Origin: Proteles cristata cristata
Taxonomy: Eukaryota > Chordata > Mammalia > Carnivora > Hyaenidae
Direction of reading: 5' to 3'
DNA length: 64,000 bases
Assembly (NCBI GenBank): GCA_017311185.1
Contig: JAESUZ010002597.1
Coordinates: 75,001 to 139,000 of the forward strand
Shown here in pieces: positions 42,987 through 53,917 of this stretch. Position 1 is the first letter of the stretch. Each line of letters starts with the position of its first letter. Under the pieces are notes generated by a model, which worked only from the letters and a program-made list of their open reading frames with translations, was not told the DNA's origin and searched no databases. A program made the position numbers and the translations under genes.

Positions 42987-44640
42987 AATTAAAACCATTT
43001 TGAATTGAAATGATAATAATAATCATCAAGCTTTAAAATGTATCTTCATGCCCAGCTCCCACCCGTGGCCCATGACATAGGAATTCCTGGAGGCGGGACC
43101 GAAGCACCAGAGGATTTACAAACTCCTCGAGTGGTTCAACACGTGGCCACGTCGGGGAAACATTTTGAAATGGGATGCTGAGGGGACTCTTGATTTTAGA
43201 ACCTCGAGGTTGGATGGCTATGTTGTATTTCTGCAGAAACAAAATAATAACGATCAGTTGAAGATGTGGACACGCAACAGCCTAATTCCACAAATATTGT
43301 CAGTATCCACAAGCCTTTGCTCAAGGGCCTCTGGTTTTGCCAACACAACGTGTTTGTGTTGCTCATAATGGAAGCCCTCCTCCCTCCCCCCTGCTATCTA
43401 TTGAACTAGCTAGCACAGGGGCCGCCCTTTATCTCATATTTAAAACACAAGCAATGACTGAAATTCATTTTCAATTTATTTTCCAATCATAGGAGAGGAA
43501 GAGAGAGAGAAAGATTATTTTGTTGAATCTTCCTCTAGCTGGTAAAAGGTTGGTGAGGTTTCTGCTGGACTCAAGCAGAGAGCTCCCAGGATAGTCTATA
43601 GGGAGCAGAGTTAATCGAATAAACTAATCTTGGCAGTGGAGATTAACACGCAGTGGCTGCAGGAAAAGAAGAGAGGCAGAATGCAAAAGGCAGAGACCCC
43701 AAGGTGCTGCAGAGCCGTTGGGAATCTCTCCCCTCCCTCGCCCCAGAGCTGGGCTCACTCCGCCCTGTTCCTAGGTTTTGGGGGGACGTGGTGGCCCTGT
43801 GGTTAGTGCCTGCTTGCTTGCTGGGTGGCCCTCAGCCCCGGACGTAGAGCTTTGAGGCCGAGGCCCATGTGAGATGCTTTCTTGGCTTTTCTGAAGGTCC
43901 AGGACAGCTGTCCTGGGGAGCTGCACCTTTGCCAGCTGCAGGGAACCCGGGCTGTGTGTGTGCCGGCGTATACTACCTGGAGGTGAGGATCTGGTTCAGA
44001 GCTGCCCCTGACAGTGGGTAAGCCCTGACTTTAGGGACACATACTTTCAGCCTTTAATTCCTTTTACCAAGGCACCACAGGCCTCCTGGGGTGGGGGTGG
44101 GGGCAGGGAGGTGGATCCAATTGTATCTGAGCACAGCTCCCTGCCTTCCTGGCCATCAGCCCCCCCTCCCCCAGGGTGGGAGGGGGAGGGTGGCCGAGGA
44201 GGGTTCTGGAGGGGGCTTCCTGCCCCTTGGGAAGGCTGTCTCCCCGTTTGCACAGCTCTTGGGGAAGCAAGCTGAATGCAGATCCTTGGGGACCTGACTG
44301 CTCCTGCAGCCCCCCAGCCGGAGCGGGGGGGTGGGGGGGGCTCTGAGCCCCTCACCCTGACAGGAGCGCCAGTGGAATGTGACAGCAAGGTCCCCAGAGG
44401 GGCTGCTGAGGCTCTCTGGTGAGGTGAGACCTCCCTCCTCCCCGCTAAGTGCTAGGCGGTCAAGAGCTAATTCTTTTATCCCACGAATAAAATTAGCGTC
44501 AGCGCACGGGTGGGAGCACCTAAGGTCCCTAAAAGCGCGCGCTTCTCCCCACCTCACACAATGCCAGCCCAGCCGGGGCTCCTAATTTCTCTTGTCCCAA
44601 TACCTTTGAGGGGCTCTGCTGTGGGTGGGTTTCTGGACTA
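42987..44640. other. Unassigned sequence, partly conserved-looking
   Basis: 43440-43640 is AT-rich and repeat-free with TCATTTTCAATTTATTTTCC and GTTAATCGAATAAACTAATC. From 43700 it is GC-rich, with a G-run (GGGGGGGTGGGGGGGG) near 44325. No gene recognised; frames of 113 and 133 aa on the minus strand overlap and lack domains. Confidence 0.35.
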
Positions 44641-44644
44641 AACT

Positions 44645-45172
44645 CTTAGCCTCTTCAAGTCTATTCCCCACCGGCAGCCAGAAGGATTTTGTCACAGGAT
44701 GCAGGTGAGGTCCCGCGTTCCTCCTCCTCAGCCCCTGTTGCTTTTAGGATAACGCACTACCTTTCACCAACGCCCTGTGCCTGGGGCAGTAGAGCAGACC
44801 TGTTCCGTGGGTGTCGGGGGGCCCAGGCCTTAAATCCCAGAGCTGCCACTGCTGGGATTAGAATAGAAGCCTGTGGCGTGATCTATTCAACAGAAGAGGA
44901 AGACGCTAGTCCTGATGGCGTGGGCTACTTCTGAAGCCTGGGTGGGTCCATACAGGCTTAGAAGACAGTCTGGTGGGCGGTCAGGCTGCTGTCACTACTG
45001 TGTCCAGTGCCTCCTGTCGCCACCCATTCGCTGGCTTCCTATTCTTCATCCCCACTGGCTTTCTCTCTGCTCTTCCTGTCTCAGAGTCTTCGCACATTCT
45101 GTTCCCTCTCTTATGCCTTGTGTTGGAGAAAAGGCCTGGCAGGTCCCTTGGCTTCCCCATCATCAGCCCTGA
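44645..45172 (+). repeat. L2 LINE fragments
   Basis: CAAGTCTATTCCCCACCGGC then AGCCAGAAGGATTTTGTCAC, GCTTTTAGGATAACGCACTA, and further right GCTGGCTTCCTATTC with AGAGTCTTCGCACATTCTGT then TCCCTCTCTTATG, in L2 3'-UTR order. About 200 bp between the two parts is diverged or an insertion. Inactive. Confidence 0.6.
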
Positions 45173-45479
45173 TTAAGGCTGAACCACGGACAGATTCCCT
45201 GCCCCCAGGGAAAAGCAACTCTCTCCCCTCCCAGAGCCCCGAAGCCACCTTTCAGCTCAGAATGTCCCTGCAGGCTGACAGCAGGTGGCCCCTGGAGAGT
45301 AACCTGGGAAGTGGTGACGTTGCATCACCTCCAGAGGAGCGGGGCCCCAGGAAGGGGAAAGCGCTACATACTGAAAGGCAGCAGGTGTGTTTGCAAGTCT
45401 TAGAGTCCACCCCAGAGCACTCACCTCTGCAACCCCAGAAGTCCCTGTGCCTGCCAGGCATTGCTCTGTGTGCTCTATC
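45173..45479. other. Unassigned sequence
   Basis: Nothing recognised. The 181-aa plus frame at 45007-45552 spans L2, unique and MIR sequence and is chance. Confidence 0.4.
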
Positions 45480-45655
45480 TGTAGAGGATTCTCATTCATG
45501 CTCAGAGGCATTTTACAAGGTCATTATTGTGTCCTTTTCACAGACAAGTTGAAAGAGCTCAGAGAGGCTAAGTGACCTGCCCAAAGCCACACAGCAGAGC
45601 TGAAACTTGAGCCAGGTTTTTCTGATGGTGGAGGCTGGGATCTCAAACACCACCC
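45480..45655 (-). repeat. MIR SINE, antisense
   Basis: GTCCTTTTCACAGACAAGTT, CTCAGAGAGGCTAAGTGACC, TGCCCAAAGCCACACAGCAG and CTTGAGCCAGGTTTTTCTGA. Confidence 0.87.
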
Positions 45656-46745
45656 TCTGTTGATACTCAGGGTAGGATATGGTCCTGATTGAATGGCCTT
45701 CCGTCTTCACTGAGCTGGAGGACTTGGCATGACAGGCAAAGTCTTGTCTTCTCACCATGGAGACCCTTCGCCATGGAGTTCTCGGTGTCTCAGGGGGAAG
45801 ATCCAACACTGTCTTCAAGTTTTCACTGCAGCCTCTCTTTCAGACCCCAACCCTGATGATACCTCTTCCAGGCAGCGGCCGGGGGCTCCCCCAGGGCACG
45901 GCTGTTCTTAAGACACTCTTCAGTGCCCCACTCTCCCCGATGGTAAAAAGTAAACTCCCCACTACCCGACGGGTTCAAGCCAGCATTTCCTGGTCTTCTT
46001 TTAGGGCTACAGTGCCGGGGTTCATGGGGAGTGTTTCACACACATCTGTGACCAGGAAAGACAGCAGGCTGTCCCCTTCTCCATAGCAGCCGCCGACATG
46101 TCAGGAACATCCTTCACAGCCTCAAACTCAGGGGTATGACAATAGACCTTTATTCCTCCATGGCTGAGCCTCACTTTGCTCTCCAGCCTGGACTCTAGCC
46201 AGAAGCAGAAAACCTGATTTAACAAACAAGGATCAGCCCAGTCCAGATTCCACCCCCCACCCCCAACGACTCCCTTTTGGATAAAGGGCAAATGCAGATA
46301 CTTCCCTCCTTCCTCTCCTTGCCAGTGTTGATTTAAGTTCTGGGAGCCGGGGTTCCGCAGCGGTGGGTGGGGGTCATCAAGGGCACACAGAGAGATGTGG
46401 CGGCCACTTAAATGGTACGTGGAGACTCTGACCTCCCAGAGAATGTACACCCAAGAATCCGACTGAGCCCCCCGCTCCCCACTGGTGCCCCGGAAACGTT
46501 TATATATATAACTTGTCTTCTAAACACCAAGCAACTGTTTCATCCGATGCTCTACCAGATGACCAGTGATCTTTGCTGACACTAAGTCTATGTGGAGACT
46601 TCTCTAAGTTTCCACTCTATAGTCACCTGCTCTTCGTCAGCTTCTTTGGAATAAGGCTCTGTTCCAATTGCTATTGCCATTCTCACGGCCATGGACTTAC
46701 GGGGGTCAGTTCTGGGGCACTAAACGTGCAGACTCATTGGCTTCT
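45656..46745. other. Unassigned sequence with L2-like traces
   Basis: CCCGATGGTAAAAAGTAAAC then TCAAGCCAGCATTTCCTGG near 45937-45990 resembles an L2 segment. TATATATATA lies at 46501-46510. No gene recognised. Confidence 0.35.
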
Positions 46746-46865
46746 CAACCACCCGCTCAGGCGTTATCTCTCCATTGTATAGAGGAGGAAACTGACGATC
46801 ACTGCGGGAAGCTAAGTGTCACGTCCGAGGCCTGTAGATGGTAAGTGGCATCACAGCAGTTAACT
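46746..46865 (-). repeat. MIR SINE, antisense
   Basis: CTCTCCATTGTATAGAGGAG then GAAACTGACGATCAC, and GGCCTGTAGATGGTAAGTGG. Diverged. Confidence 0.65.
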
Positions 46866-47009
46866 GTTCCTTCTTAACAGTGAAGAGGATTTAGCAGTTC
46901 AGGGACAACAGGACTAAACTTGCCCCGATCGTGCCCCCAAAGCAGCTCTTCTGCGTGAAACAGTTCCCTGGGGGGCACCCTCAGCTCTTCACAGACTCAC
47001 CAAAAACCC

Positions 47010-47197
47010 TGGTGTCTGGGGCGGCTCAGTTGGTTAAGCATCAGACTCTTGATTTCGGCTCAGGTCATGATCTCATGGTTCGTGAGTTCGAGCTCCGCAT
47101 TGGGCTCTGCACCGACAGTATGGCGCTAGATTGAGATTCTCTCTCTCATTCTCTCCCCCCCACCACTTGATCTCTCTAAATAAACAAACATTAAAGA
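47010..47197 (+). mobile_element. SINEC_Fc felid SINE, shortened
   Basis: GGTGTCTGGGGCGGCTCAGT, TTGGTTAAGCATCAGACTCT, CGTGAGTTCGAGCTCCGC, a reduced body without the GCCTGGAGCCTGC block, and tail CTAAATAAACAAACATT. Confidence 0.92.
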
Positions 47198-47399
47198 AAA
47201 AACAGCCAACCTGATGTCCTTTGTGCCTTGTCATTCCTTTGATTACCAGCCTCCATCCTGTTTCCACACTGCCCAGCCAGCTGAGCAGTGTCCTGCCTGG
47301 TTCAGGGCAGATGCCCAGGTCCTGAGACAAGAGCTGGTACATAGCAGGTGTGCCCTAAGTATCTCCTGAAGAAATGCAGGATGCTGTCCCCTCTGTTCT
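47198..47399. other. Unassigned sequence
   Basis: Nothing firm; possibly L2-like. Confidence 0.35.
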
Positions 47400-47630
47400 A
47401 CATCTTTCTAGCCAATTAGTTCTCCCCAAGATGGTCGTGTGTGTCTCCTCTGCTCAGACCCCTTTGGTGGCTCTGAAGGGACCCCAGAGAATGAGATCTG
47501 TGCCCCTCCCTCTGGCATTTCATGCCCCTGGAGTCCATGCTGAAACTCAGTGTTCATTCTGTTCTCCTTCAGACCCAGCTTCCCCAGGGGCCATTTCTTT
47601 AAGAGGCTGCACTGGCCAAGCTGTTCTTTC
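47400..47630 (+). repeat. Possible L2 LINE fragment
   Basis: CCCTTTGGTGGCTCTGAAGG and TTCTGTTCTCCTTCAGACCC then AGGGGCCATTTC follow a loose L2-like order. Tentative. The 177-aa plus frame at 47374-47907 crosses this and the next MIR. Confidence 0.4.
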
Positions 47631-47764
47631 GGGCTGGAAGTTTTGCCCTTGCTTACGTCTCACTCCCTGCACAACAGCCCCTACAGGCCTCCAGTGCGGC
47701 CTCCGTAAGGCAGCATCATCTGAGCCCCTCATCCAAGCCCGAGCATGCTGGTGTTCTCTACGTG

Positions 47765-47918
47765 TAGTAACTTGGGGCCCAGCCAGCTCCGGGGTCAGAC
47801 AGTCCTGGGAGCAAATTCTGACTCTTGTCGCTTCTGGCTTTGGGACATTGGTCAAGCCTCCGGAGAAATCCAAGAGCAGAAAAATGGAGAGAATACACAT
47901 AGGCTAATATGCCAATTT
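47765..47918 (+). repeat. MIR SINE, truncated by a SINE insertion
   Basis: CTCCGGGGTCAGACAGTCCT then GGGAGCAAATTCTGAC, CTGGCTTTGGGACATTGGTC and GAAAAATGGAGAGAATACAC match the MIR order. Confidence 0.75.
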
Positions 47919-47933
47919 AAGAGAGATGGTGCT

Positions 47934-48160
47934 AGGTGCACTTGGGTGGCTTAGTCGGTAAAGCATCTGACTTCAGCTCAGGTCATGATCTCATGGTTCG
48001 TGGGTTCGAGCCCCGTGTTGGACTCTGCGCTGACTGCCAGCTCAGAGCCTGGAGCCTGCTTCAGATTCTGCATCTCCCTCTCTCTCTGACCCTCTCCTGC
48101 TCACACTGTCTCTCTCTCTCTCAGAAATAAATAAAAAACATTAAAAAAAAAAAAAGAAAG
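47934..48160 (+). mobile_element. SINEC_Fc felid SINE
   Basis: AGGTGCACTTGGGTGGCTTA, CGTGGGTTCGAGCCCCGTG, GACTGCCAGCTCAGAGCC, a CT-rich run, tail CAGAAATAAATAAAAAACAT. Target duplication AGAGAGATGGTGCT / AGAGAGATGGCGCT (47920-47933, 48163-48176), one mismatch. Confidence 0.95.
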
Positions 48161-48214
48161 AGAGAGAGATGGCGCTCTTAAAGGGCTAGGCCCTGTGAGG
48201 GTGCTTAATGGTCT

Positions 48215-48580
48215 GGGCCCCTCGGAGCCCCTTGCAATCCCATATGAATTTGAAGATGAGCTTTTCCATCTATACAAAAAGAAAAAAAAAAAGGCTGCTG
48301 GAATTTTGATTGGACTCCATTGAATCTGTAGATCTTCTGGGAAGTATTGACATCATAACAAATGTTACATCTTCCTATCCATGAACAAGGGATATCTTTC
48401 TGTTTATTTAGATCTTCATTAATTTCTTTTGGCATTTTTTTTTTTTTGTAGCTTTCCACATACAAGTTGTCTACCTGATTGGTTAGATTTATTTCTAAGT
48501 ATTTAGTTCTTTGAGGCAGTAATATAAACGGAATTATTTTCCTGATTGTATTAACATTTTTTAAAAGCTCCCCAAAAGGT
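48215..48580 (-). mobile_element. L1 ORF2 fragment, antisense
   Basis: The minus strand translates to a peptide with KDIPCSWIGRCN, then (in the same frame) IYRFNGVQSKF, matching the conserved L1 ORF2 C-terminal-half segment that usually reads DIPCSWIGR...YRFNAIPIK. The plus strand carries CTTCATTAATTTCTTTTGGC. The frame is short and closed on both sides, so the copy is dead. Confidence 0.85.
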
Positions 48581-49618
48581 GCTCATGTGCAACTGGGGTA
48601 GTTGTTAACCAACTACTGTGTCAGGCAAAGCTTCTTAAGGCTGACGTAAGGCCGTGTAGGCCTTATTTCCCTCTTCAGATAGTGCCTGGCAAGGACCCTC
48701 ACACTGAGACCCTGGCTAGTATGACTTTTTCGATGCATGTATACACAGCTTCCTTTTTGGAAAATACATGTTTTATTTTAATATACTTTACACCCATGCG
48801 CTTTCCAGATCTGTCTGTCAGTTCCCAGAGGGAAGGCCTATTTATCACTGCCTCCTCCCCAACACTGGGCTTGTGGAGGGAGGGGGCTGATGTTGGCTAC
48901 CCGGCATCACCTCCTGAGGTGGAACTGGCGACTCCCCCAAGAGAAGGCAACGATACCTGATTTCAACCAAACAGCCCTTGCAGAGAAATGACCCCTGGGG
49001 GCCAGGGGTAGCAGATAGACCCATAGGGTGTAGCCAGATAGATGGATGGGCCAGCTGGAGGAAGGAAGTGGTCTGCTTCGATTGAGGAGACCAGGACAGC
49101 ACCCCCAACCCGAGATGCCCATATAGGCACCCCTTTGCCACCACCTTCATTCACATTTATTACAGACTCCCATCAGGACTTGCATCTGGGGCCCCCCAGA
49201 GCCCCCAGCCCCTCTGACTCAGGGACACGTGGCCCTTCTGCTGCAAGGTCTCTGGTCAGGAATTCACAACAATGGGAACTCCAAGTTCACCAGCCTGACT
49301 GGCACCGCTCTCTGAGAAACCCAACAGATGGGCTTTAATTGCAGACCTGTTGTGGGGACATTGTTAACAAACACACAAGTAGCAGTACACAGGGCTTTTT
49401 GGAACCGAATGTGACTTGGCAGCTGGGGATGGCGGTCTAATTACCAACATCTGAGTTTCTTGTTTAATGAAGGGGAATGTGGAAAACTGCCGTGCTCGAA
49501 GCAGCCGGGACAGAGGAAGGTGCCAGGCAGGGCTATGACAACAGTGCCCGCACACTCTCTTCGTGGCCAGGCACCTCCATGTCAGGCAGGGGAGTCTGCT
49601 GCTCTCTCCCAGGAACCC
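48581..49618. other. Unassigned sequence
   Basis: No gene or repeat recognised. Frames of 98-101 aa on both strands at 48845-49338 overlap and show no domain. Confidence 0.4.
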
Positions 49619-49629
49619 AGACATCACTT

Positions 49630-49868
49630 AAAAAAATTTTTTTTTTACTATTTTATTATTTATTTATTTATTTATTTTTGAGAGGGAGAGAGACAGGGTG
49701 GACAGGGGAGGGTCAGAGAGAGAGGGAGACACAGAATCTGAAGACAAGCCCCAGGCTCTGAGCTAGCTGTCAGCACAGAGCCCAATGCGGGGCTCGAACC
49801 CACAAACTGTGAGATCATGACCTGAGCCAAAGTCGGATGCTTAACTGACTGATCCACCCAGTCACCTC
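49630..49868 (-). mobile_element. SINEC_Fc felid SINE, antisense
   Basis: Poly-T with (TTTA)n, GGGAGACACAGAATCTGAAG, GAGCTAGCTGTCAGCACAG, GGGGCTCGAACCCACAAAC, and a diverged head CCACCCAGTCACC. A perfect 11-bp target duplication AGACATCACTT at 49619-49629 and 49871-49881. Confidence 0.95.
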
Positions 49869-49955
49869 TTAGACATCACTTTTGGGAGAAAGGATGGAAT
49901 TCCTGAGATCCTTAAGTATCAACCACAGACCGTTAGATAATAGTGCAGGTCCCTG

Positions 49956-50170
49956 GGCACCCAGGAGGCTCAGTCAGTTAAGCGTCTGACTCTGGTTCAG
50001 GCTCAGGTCATGATCTCACAAGTTCCTGAGTTCGAGTCCTTCATCGGGCTCCATGTGCTGACAGCGCAGAGCCTGCCTGAGATCCTCTCTCCCTCTTTCT
50101 CTGCCCCTGCCCTGCTTGTTTCCTCTCTCTCTCTTTCTCTCTCAAAATAAATAAATAAACTTAAAAGGAA
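49956..50170 (+). mobile_element. SINEC_Fc felid SINE
   Basis: GGGCACCCAGGAGGCTCAGT, GTTAAGCGTCTGACTCTGG, CCTGAGTTCGAGTCCTTC, GCAGAGCCTGCCTGAGATC, and tail CAAAATAAATAAATAAAC. Target duplication AATAGTGCAGGTCCCTG / AATAGCTCAGGTCTCTTG. Confidence 0.94.
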
Positions 50171-50188
50171 AATAGCTCAGGTCTCTTG

Positions 50189-50447
50189 TATTCAGTAGGT
50201 TTTCTTCTTAGATCATCAAACTGACACTCCAGGAAAATATACCGTCTTAACCTGTGACCTCCTGTATCTTGTTGCAGAAGGCTATTCAACCTTGAACTAC
50301 ACCTGCCCCCCAGTCCCACAGTTCATAAATTTGCAATCACATTTGCTCAGGCTCACGTAGACTCACTTCATCAAAGTCCTGCTTTAAGCACCTTACCTGA
50401 TCAGCCCATTTAATCCGTTTCCTAAACTATTTTAAGTGTTATTTTCT
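50189..50447. other. Unassigned sequence
   Basis: Nothing recognised. Confidence 0.4.
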
Positions 50448-50960
50448 TCTAGCTTTATGAGCTATGATTGATAGATAATAATTGCTGACACTTAGGTTGT
50501 ATGCTGTGATCGTTTTTATTTTTGAGAGAACATAGAGAAAGAGAGAATCCCAAGCAGGCTCCATGCTCATTGGGGAACCTGATGCATGGCTCGATCCCAC
50601 GACCCCGGGATCATAACTGAGCCAAAATCAAGAGTTGGATATTCAACCAACTGAGCCACCTAAGGGCCCCCTTATGGCGGGAGTTTTTTAAAGGTGCACA
50701 ATGTGATGGTTTAATGCATGTATATATTGTGACATGATCATCACCATCGAGTTAATTAACACACATTGCCTCACATAGTTAACACTTGTGTGTGTGATGA
50801 GAACACTTAAGATCTATTTGAGTTTCAAGAACACGATATATAGTATTGTTAACTATAGTCGACATACTGCCCATTCGATCCCCAGAACTTACTCGTCTTA
50901 TAAACAAAATTTGTACCTTTTGAAAACATCTCCCCATTTCCCCCTCAACTCACTTAATTC
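50448..50960 (-). mobile_element. L1M 3' UTR, antisense, split by a SINE
   Basis: AGCTTTATGAGCTATGATTG, (SINE), AAGGTGCACAATGTGATGG, ATTGTGACATGATCATCACC, GTTAATTAACACACATTGCC, GAACACTTAAGATCTATTTG, TAACTATAGTCGACATACTG and ATTTGTACCTTTTGAAAAC. The same family segment is seen at 3345-3560. The embedded SINE is at 50515-50670. Confidence 0.87.
50515..50670 (-). mobile_element. Older CAN-type SINE, antisense
   Basis: TTTTTATTTTTGAGAGAACA, CCCAAGCAGGCTCCATGCTC, GATCCCACGACCCCGGGATC, CATAACTGAGCC and TGAGCCACCTAAGGGCCCCC. The CCACGACCCCGGGATCATAA middle resembles older carnivoran SINE types more than the felid-specific copies elsewhere here, and the CT-rich body is reduced. Probably an early carnivoran insertion. 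Confidence 0.82.
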
Positions 50961-51065
50961 TTTAAATGACCCTAAAAGACATATCCTTTTTATTTCCACT
51001 TTACAGATAGGGAAACTGAGGCACAGAGAGGTTAAGTAACCTCTCAGGGAGAAGCTGGCCTCAGG
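50961..51065 (-). repeat. MIR SINE fragment, antisense
   Basis: TTTCCACTTTACAGATAGGG then AAACTGAGGCACAGAGAGGT and TAAGTAACCTCTCAGG: the antisense MIR core, close to consensus. Confidence 0.82.
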
Positions 51066-51129
51066 TTAGATTCTGGCTACAGGCTGGCTTGTGTGACTGG
51101 CACGCAAGTGGGGGAGAGGGGCGTGGATT

Positions 51130-51335
51130 GCTGAGTCCCAGGCACTGTGTTTTCCAGGCTTCCTCTCATGTATTCAAGCCTCAGGGCAATTGCGTGAGGC
51201 AGATACTATCATTGTCTCTAGGACTTAAAACTGACATTGGGAAGACCGAGTAATTTGCTCAAGTCACAAAACTCCCTGGTGCACTGAGCTGGGACTCAGA
51301 CTCAGGCTGTCTTCTCTGGCCCACACTGTCCCTCT
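51130..51335 (-). repeat. MIR SINE, antisense
   Basis: GCCTCAGGGCAATTGCGTGA then GGCAGATACTATCATTGTC, GAGTAATTTGCTCAAGTCAC and CTGAGCTGGGACTCAGACTC. Confidence 0.75.
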
Positions 51336-51954
51336 GCTCCGTGAGAAGCCCTGATATGCAGCCACACTGTAAAGATTCTGTTTGGTTTTTCACATCATGG
51401 ATCCTCTATCTGGTCGCAGTGTCTATTTAAGAGGGTCCGTGGAAGAAGCTTTGCTTGGGTTTCCAGGCCAGGGAAAAGCAACTCATCTCTGGAGAGATCC
51501 GATTGCTTTTACTTCATGGACACGGGGAAAAATAGGAAACCAACCTTTCACACCAGGGTACAGATTCCTTGGGAGGGATCGTCTGAGGCTTGCAAGGGTC
51601 TGCGTTTTAGAGTTGTGGCATCCTCACACCCTCCCCACTGTGCCATTATTCCTCGAAAAGGAAAAGCCACTCACTCTCTGCTTCGGGGCTCCACGGGGCG
51701 TACTACTAGATACCTGTGAGAAGCACTATTGTGAAGAATCATGCTCTCCACCTTCCTCCTTCCCTGGGTTGCTGGACTCCTCTGGAAGCATGAGTAGCAG
51801 AGCAGAAGGTATGCAGGATCTCAGGGCACCCAATTCGTGTAGATAGTCTTACTCTGAGATTCTCATTTCCCATTTGACCTAATTTCTTTCTTCCTTATTA
51901 CCGTTTGTGGTCAATTATATTTTCCAAATTGAAGACTGCCATGTTTCTGGAATC
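51336..51954. other. Unassigned sequence
   Basis: No repeat recognised. A 154-aa plus frame at 51382-51846 has no domain and ends in unique DNA; not called. Confidence 0.35.
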
Positions 51955-52082
51955 ACATGTGCCTTCAAAACTTTGCGACACCCTCCCCTTGAACCAGGAT
52001 GGGCCTTTGTAGGTGCCTTGATGGATGGAGGGTGGCAGAAGTGACGTCACATGACTTGCAAGGTGAAATCACAAAAGATGAA
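51955..52082 (+). mobile_element. MLT1 LTR (ERVL-MaLR), 5' half
   Basis: Reads GTGCCTTCAAAACTTTGCGA, CCCCTTGAACCAGGATGGGC then CTTTGTAGGTGCC, and GGCAGAAGTGACGTCACATG then ACTTGCAAGG, which is MLT1 LTR order. It stops at the 5' end of an L1, and the LTR resumes at about 59074. Ancient, inactive, no viral genes. Confidence 0.75.
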
Positions 52083-52424
52083 ATGGGTTGGTTCTCTGGT
52101 TCTAGCCGAGATGGGGTAGGCACGCCTTCCCGTGTCTCTCTCAATGAATACAGTTATGAAACGCAGACACAAACCTTGGAGCAGATATGTGAGGGCTCTA
52201 AAAAGTAAGACTAGCAGGCAGATTCGTGAAAAGACCAGAACTTGAAGTACCACCGAACCGGGAGGGAGTGTATCATTCTTCCCCTGGTCCTTTCCCCACC
52301 TGGCTCTGGATATAGGTGCAGCCACGGAAATATAGAGCAGATTGGGATAAAAAAAAAAAAGCCCCAGATTCTAGGATAGAGAACAGAAAAGGCATTCTTC
52401 AGTGTATTTAAAAGTACCAGGGAG

Positions 52425-52696
52425 GGGAGCTTGGAGGCTCAGTCAGTTAAGCATCTGATTTTGGCTCAGATCATGATCTCGTGGTTCATGGGTTCAAGCC
52501 CTGCACCGGGTTCTATGCTGACAGATCAGAGCAGAAAGCACAGTGGGTTAAGTGTCTAACTTCGGTTCAGGTCATCATCTTGTGGCTCATGGATTCCAAG
52601 CCCAGCATCAGGCACTGTGCTGACAGCTCAGAGTCTGGAGCCTGCTTTGAATTCTGTGTCTTCCTCTCTCTCTGCCCCTCTCCTGCTTGCACTCTG

Positions 52697-52728
<32 letters not shown>

Positions 52729-52762
52729 AAAAATAAATAAACAATAATAATAAAAAAAAAGG
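52425..52762 (+). mobile_element. Double-headed SINEC_Fc felid SINE
   Basis: 338 bp instead of about 210-230. The first head runs GAGCTTGGAGGCTCAGTCAG to TTCAAGCCCTGCACCGGG; instead of the body, a second head starts near 52540 (CAGTGGGTTAAGTGTCTAAC) with its own B-box (GGCTCATGGATTCCAAGCC), followed by a single body (CAGAGTCTGGAGCCTGC), CT run and tail. Target duplication CCAGGGAG at 52417-52424 and 52763-52770. The host DNA is the L1 5' UTR. Confidence 0.9.
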
Positions 52763-53679
52763 CCAGGGAGATAAAAAGAGTAGAGGTTAGGAAAGCAACT
52801 CCATAAAGCAGTTTATAAATTCCTTACTTCTGGACTACACACAGGTGGAGCTGAGCCCAGTTAGTATCTCAAAGACTTTGAAACTGAACTGACAGGTAGA
52901 CCATAGCCCAAGTGCCAGACTGGCCACTGAGTGGTGTGTACACAGAACCAGAGTCGAAGAGCGCTACAAAGACCTCAAAAACTGAACTTTAAAACCCTAT
53001 CCCACAGAAGACAGGCTACCCTTACAGCCCTAACAAGACACATCAACTGTCCTTAATTAAAACAAAAATGGCAGCCTTCTCCAGAGGATTAATATACACC
53101 CTAGAGTTTCATAATAGAACAGTCAACATGTCCATGCGAGTGTCCACAGTTACGTGGCATGTAAAGAACCAGGAAAGTCTCAACTTTTATGGGAAAAGAC
53201 AATCAACAGATGTAAACACTGAGATAACAAAGCTGTTGGAATTGCCTGACAGAGCAGCCGGTATACAAAAACTCCAATAAGCCGCTAGGAACATGCTCTT
53301 GAAGTAAATCAAATAATAAAAAGCTCAGCCTCACCCCATCCCACAAAAAGATAGAAAGAAGAAAATGAAGATTTTAGAATTGAAGAATATAATAACTGAT
53401 GGAAACTCAGAAGGGCTCCATAGTGGAATGAAATGGCAGAGAACAGAGAAATGAGCAAGGAGGAGACAAAAATCTATAGATCCGAGATGCTCAGTAATCT
53501 TCAAATAAATGACCTAAAGGAATCATAATCGAACAATGAAACACTAGATCAAAGAAAAAAAAATCTTTAAATGAGCCAGATTAAGATGCTATATTACCTA
53601 TAGGGGACACCAATTACAATAATTGTGAATTTTCCAGCAGAAATCAAGGAAGCCAAAAAGAAGTGGAATGGCATTTTTA

Positions 53680-53757
53680 CTTTTTTAATTTCTAAAAAGT
53701 GTTTCTTTATTTTGAGAGAGAGAGAGAGCGCTCCAACCAGCATGTGCAAAGGCAGAA

Positions 53758-53789
<32 letters not shown>

Positions 53790-53917
53790 ATCCCAAGCAG
53801 GCTCTGAGCTATCAGTGCAGAGCCAGACAGGGGCTTGATCCCATGAACCGTGAGATCATGACCTGAGCTGAAATCAAGAGTAGGATGCTTAATCCACTCA
53901 GCCACCCAAGCACCCCA
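53680..53917 (-). mobile_element. SINEC felid SINE, antisense, in L1 ORF1
   Basis: TTTCTTTATTTTGAGAGAGA, a long (GA)n stretch, CAAGCAGGCTCTGAGC, GAACCGTGAGATCATGACC and CAGCCACCCAAGCACCCC. A perfect 15-bp target duplication GGAATGGCATTTTTA at 53665-53679 and 53918-53932. Confidence 0.94.

Noticed and set aside
45007..45552. 181-aa plus-strand frame
   Set aside because: Crosses L2, unique and MIR sequence; no domain and no conserved start context.
47374..47907. 177-aa plus-strand frame
   Set aside because: Crosses L2-like and MIR sequence; a long minus-strand frame covers the same bases.
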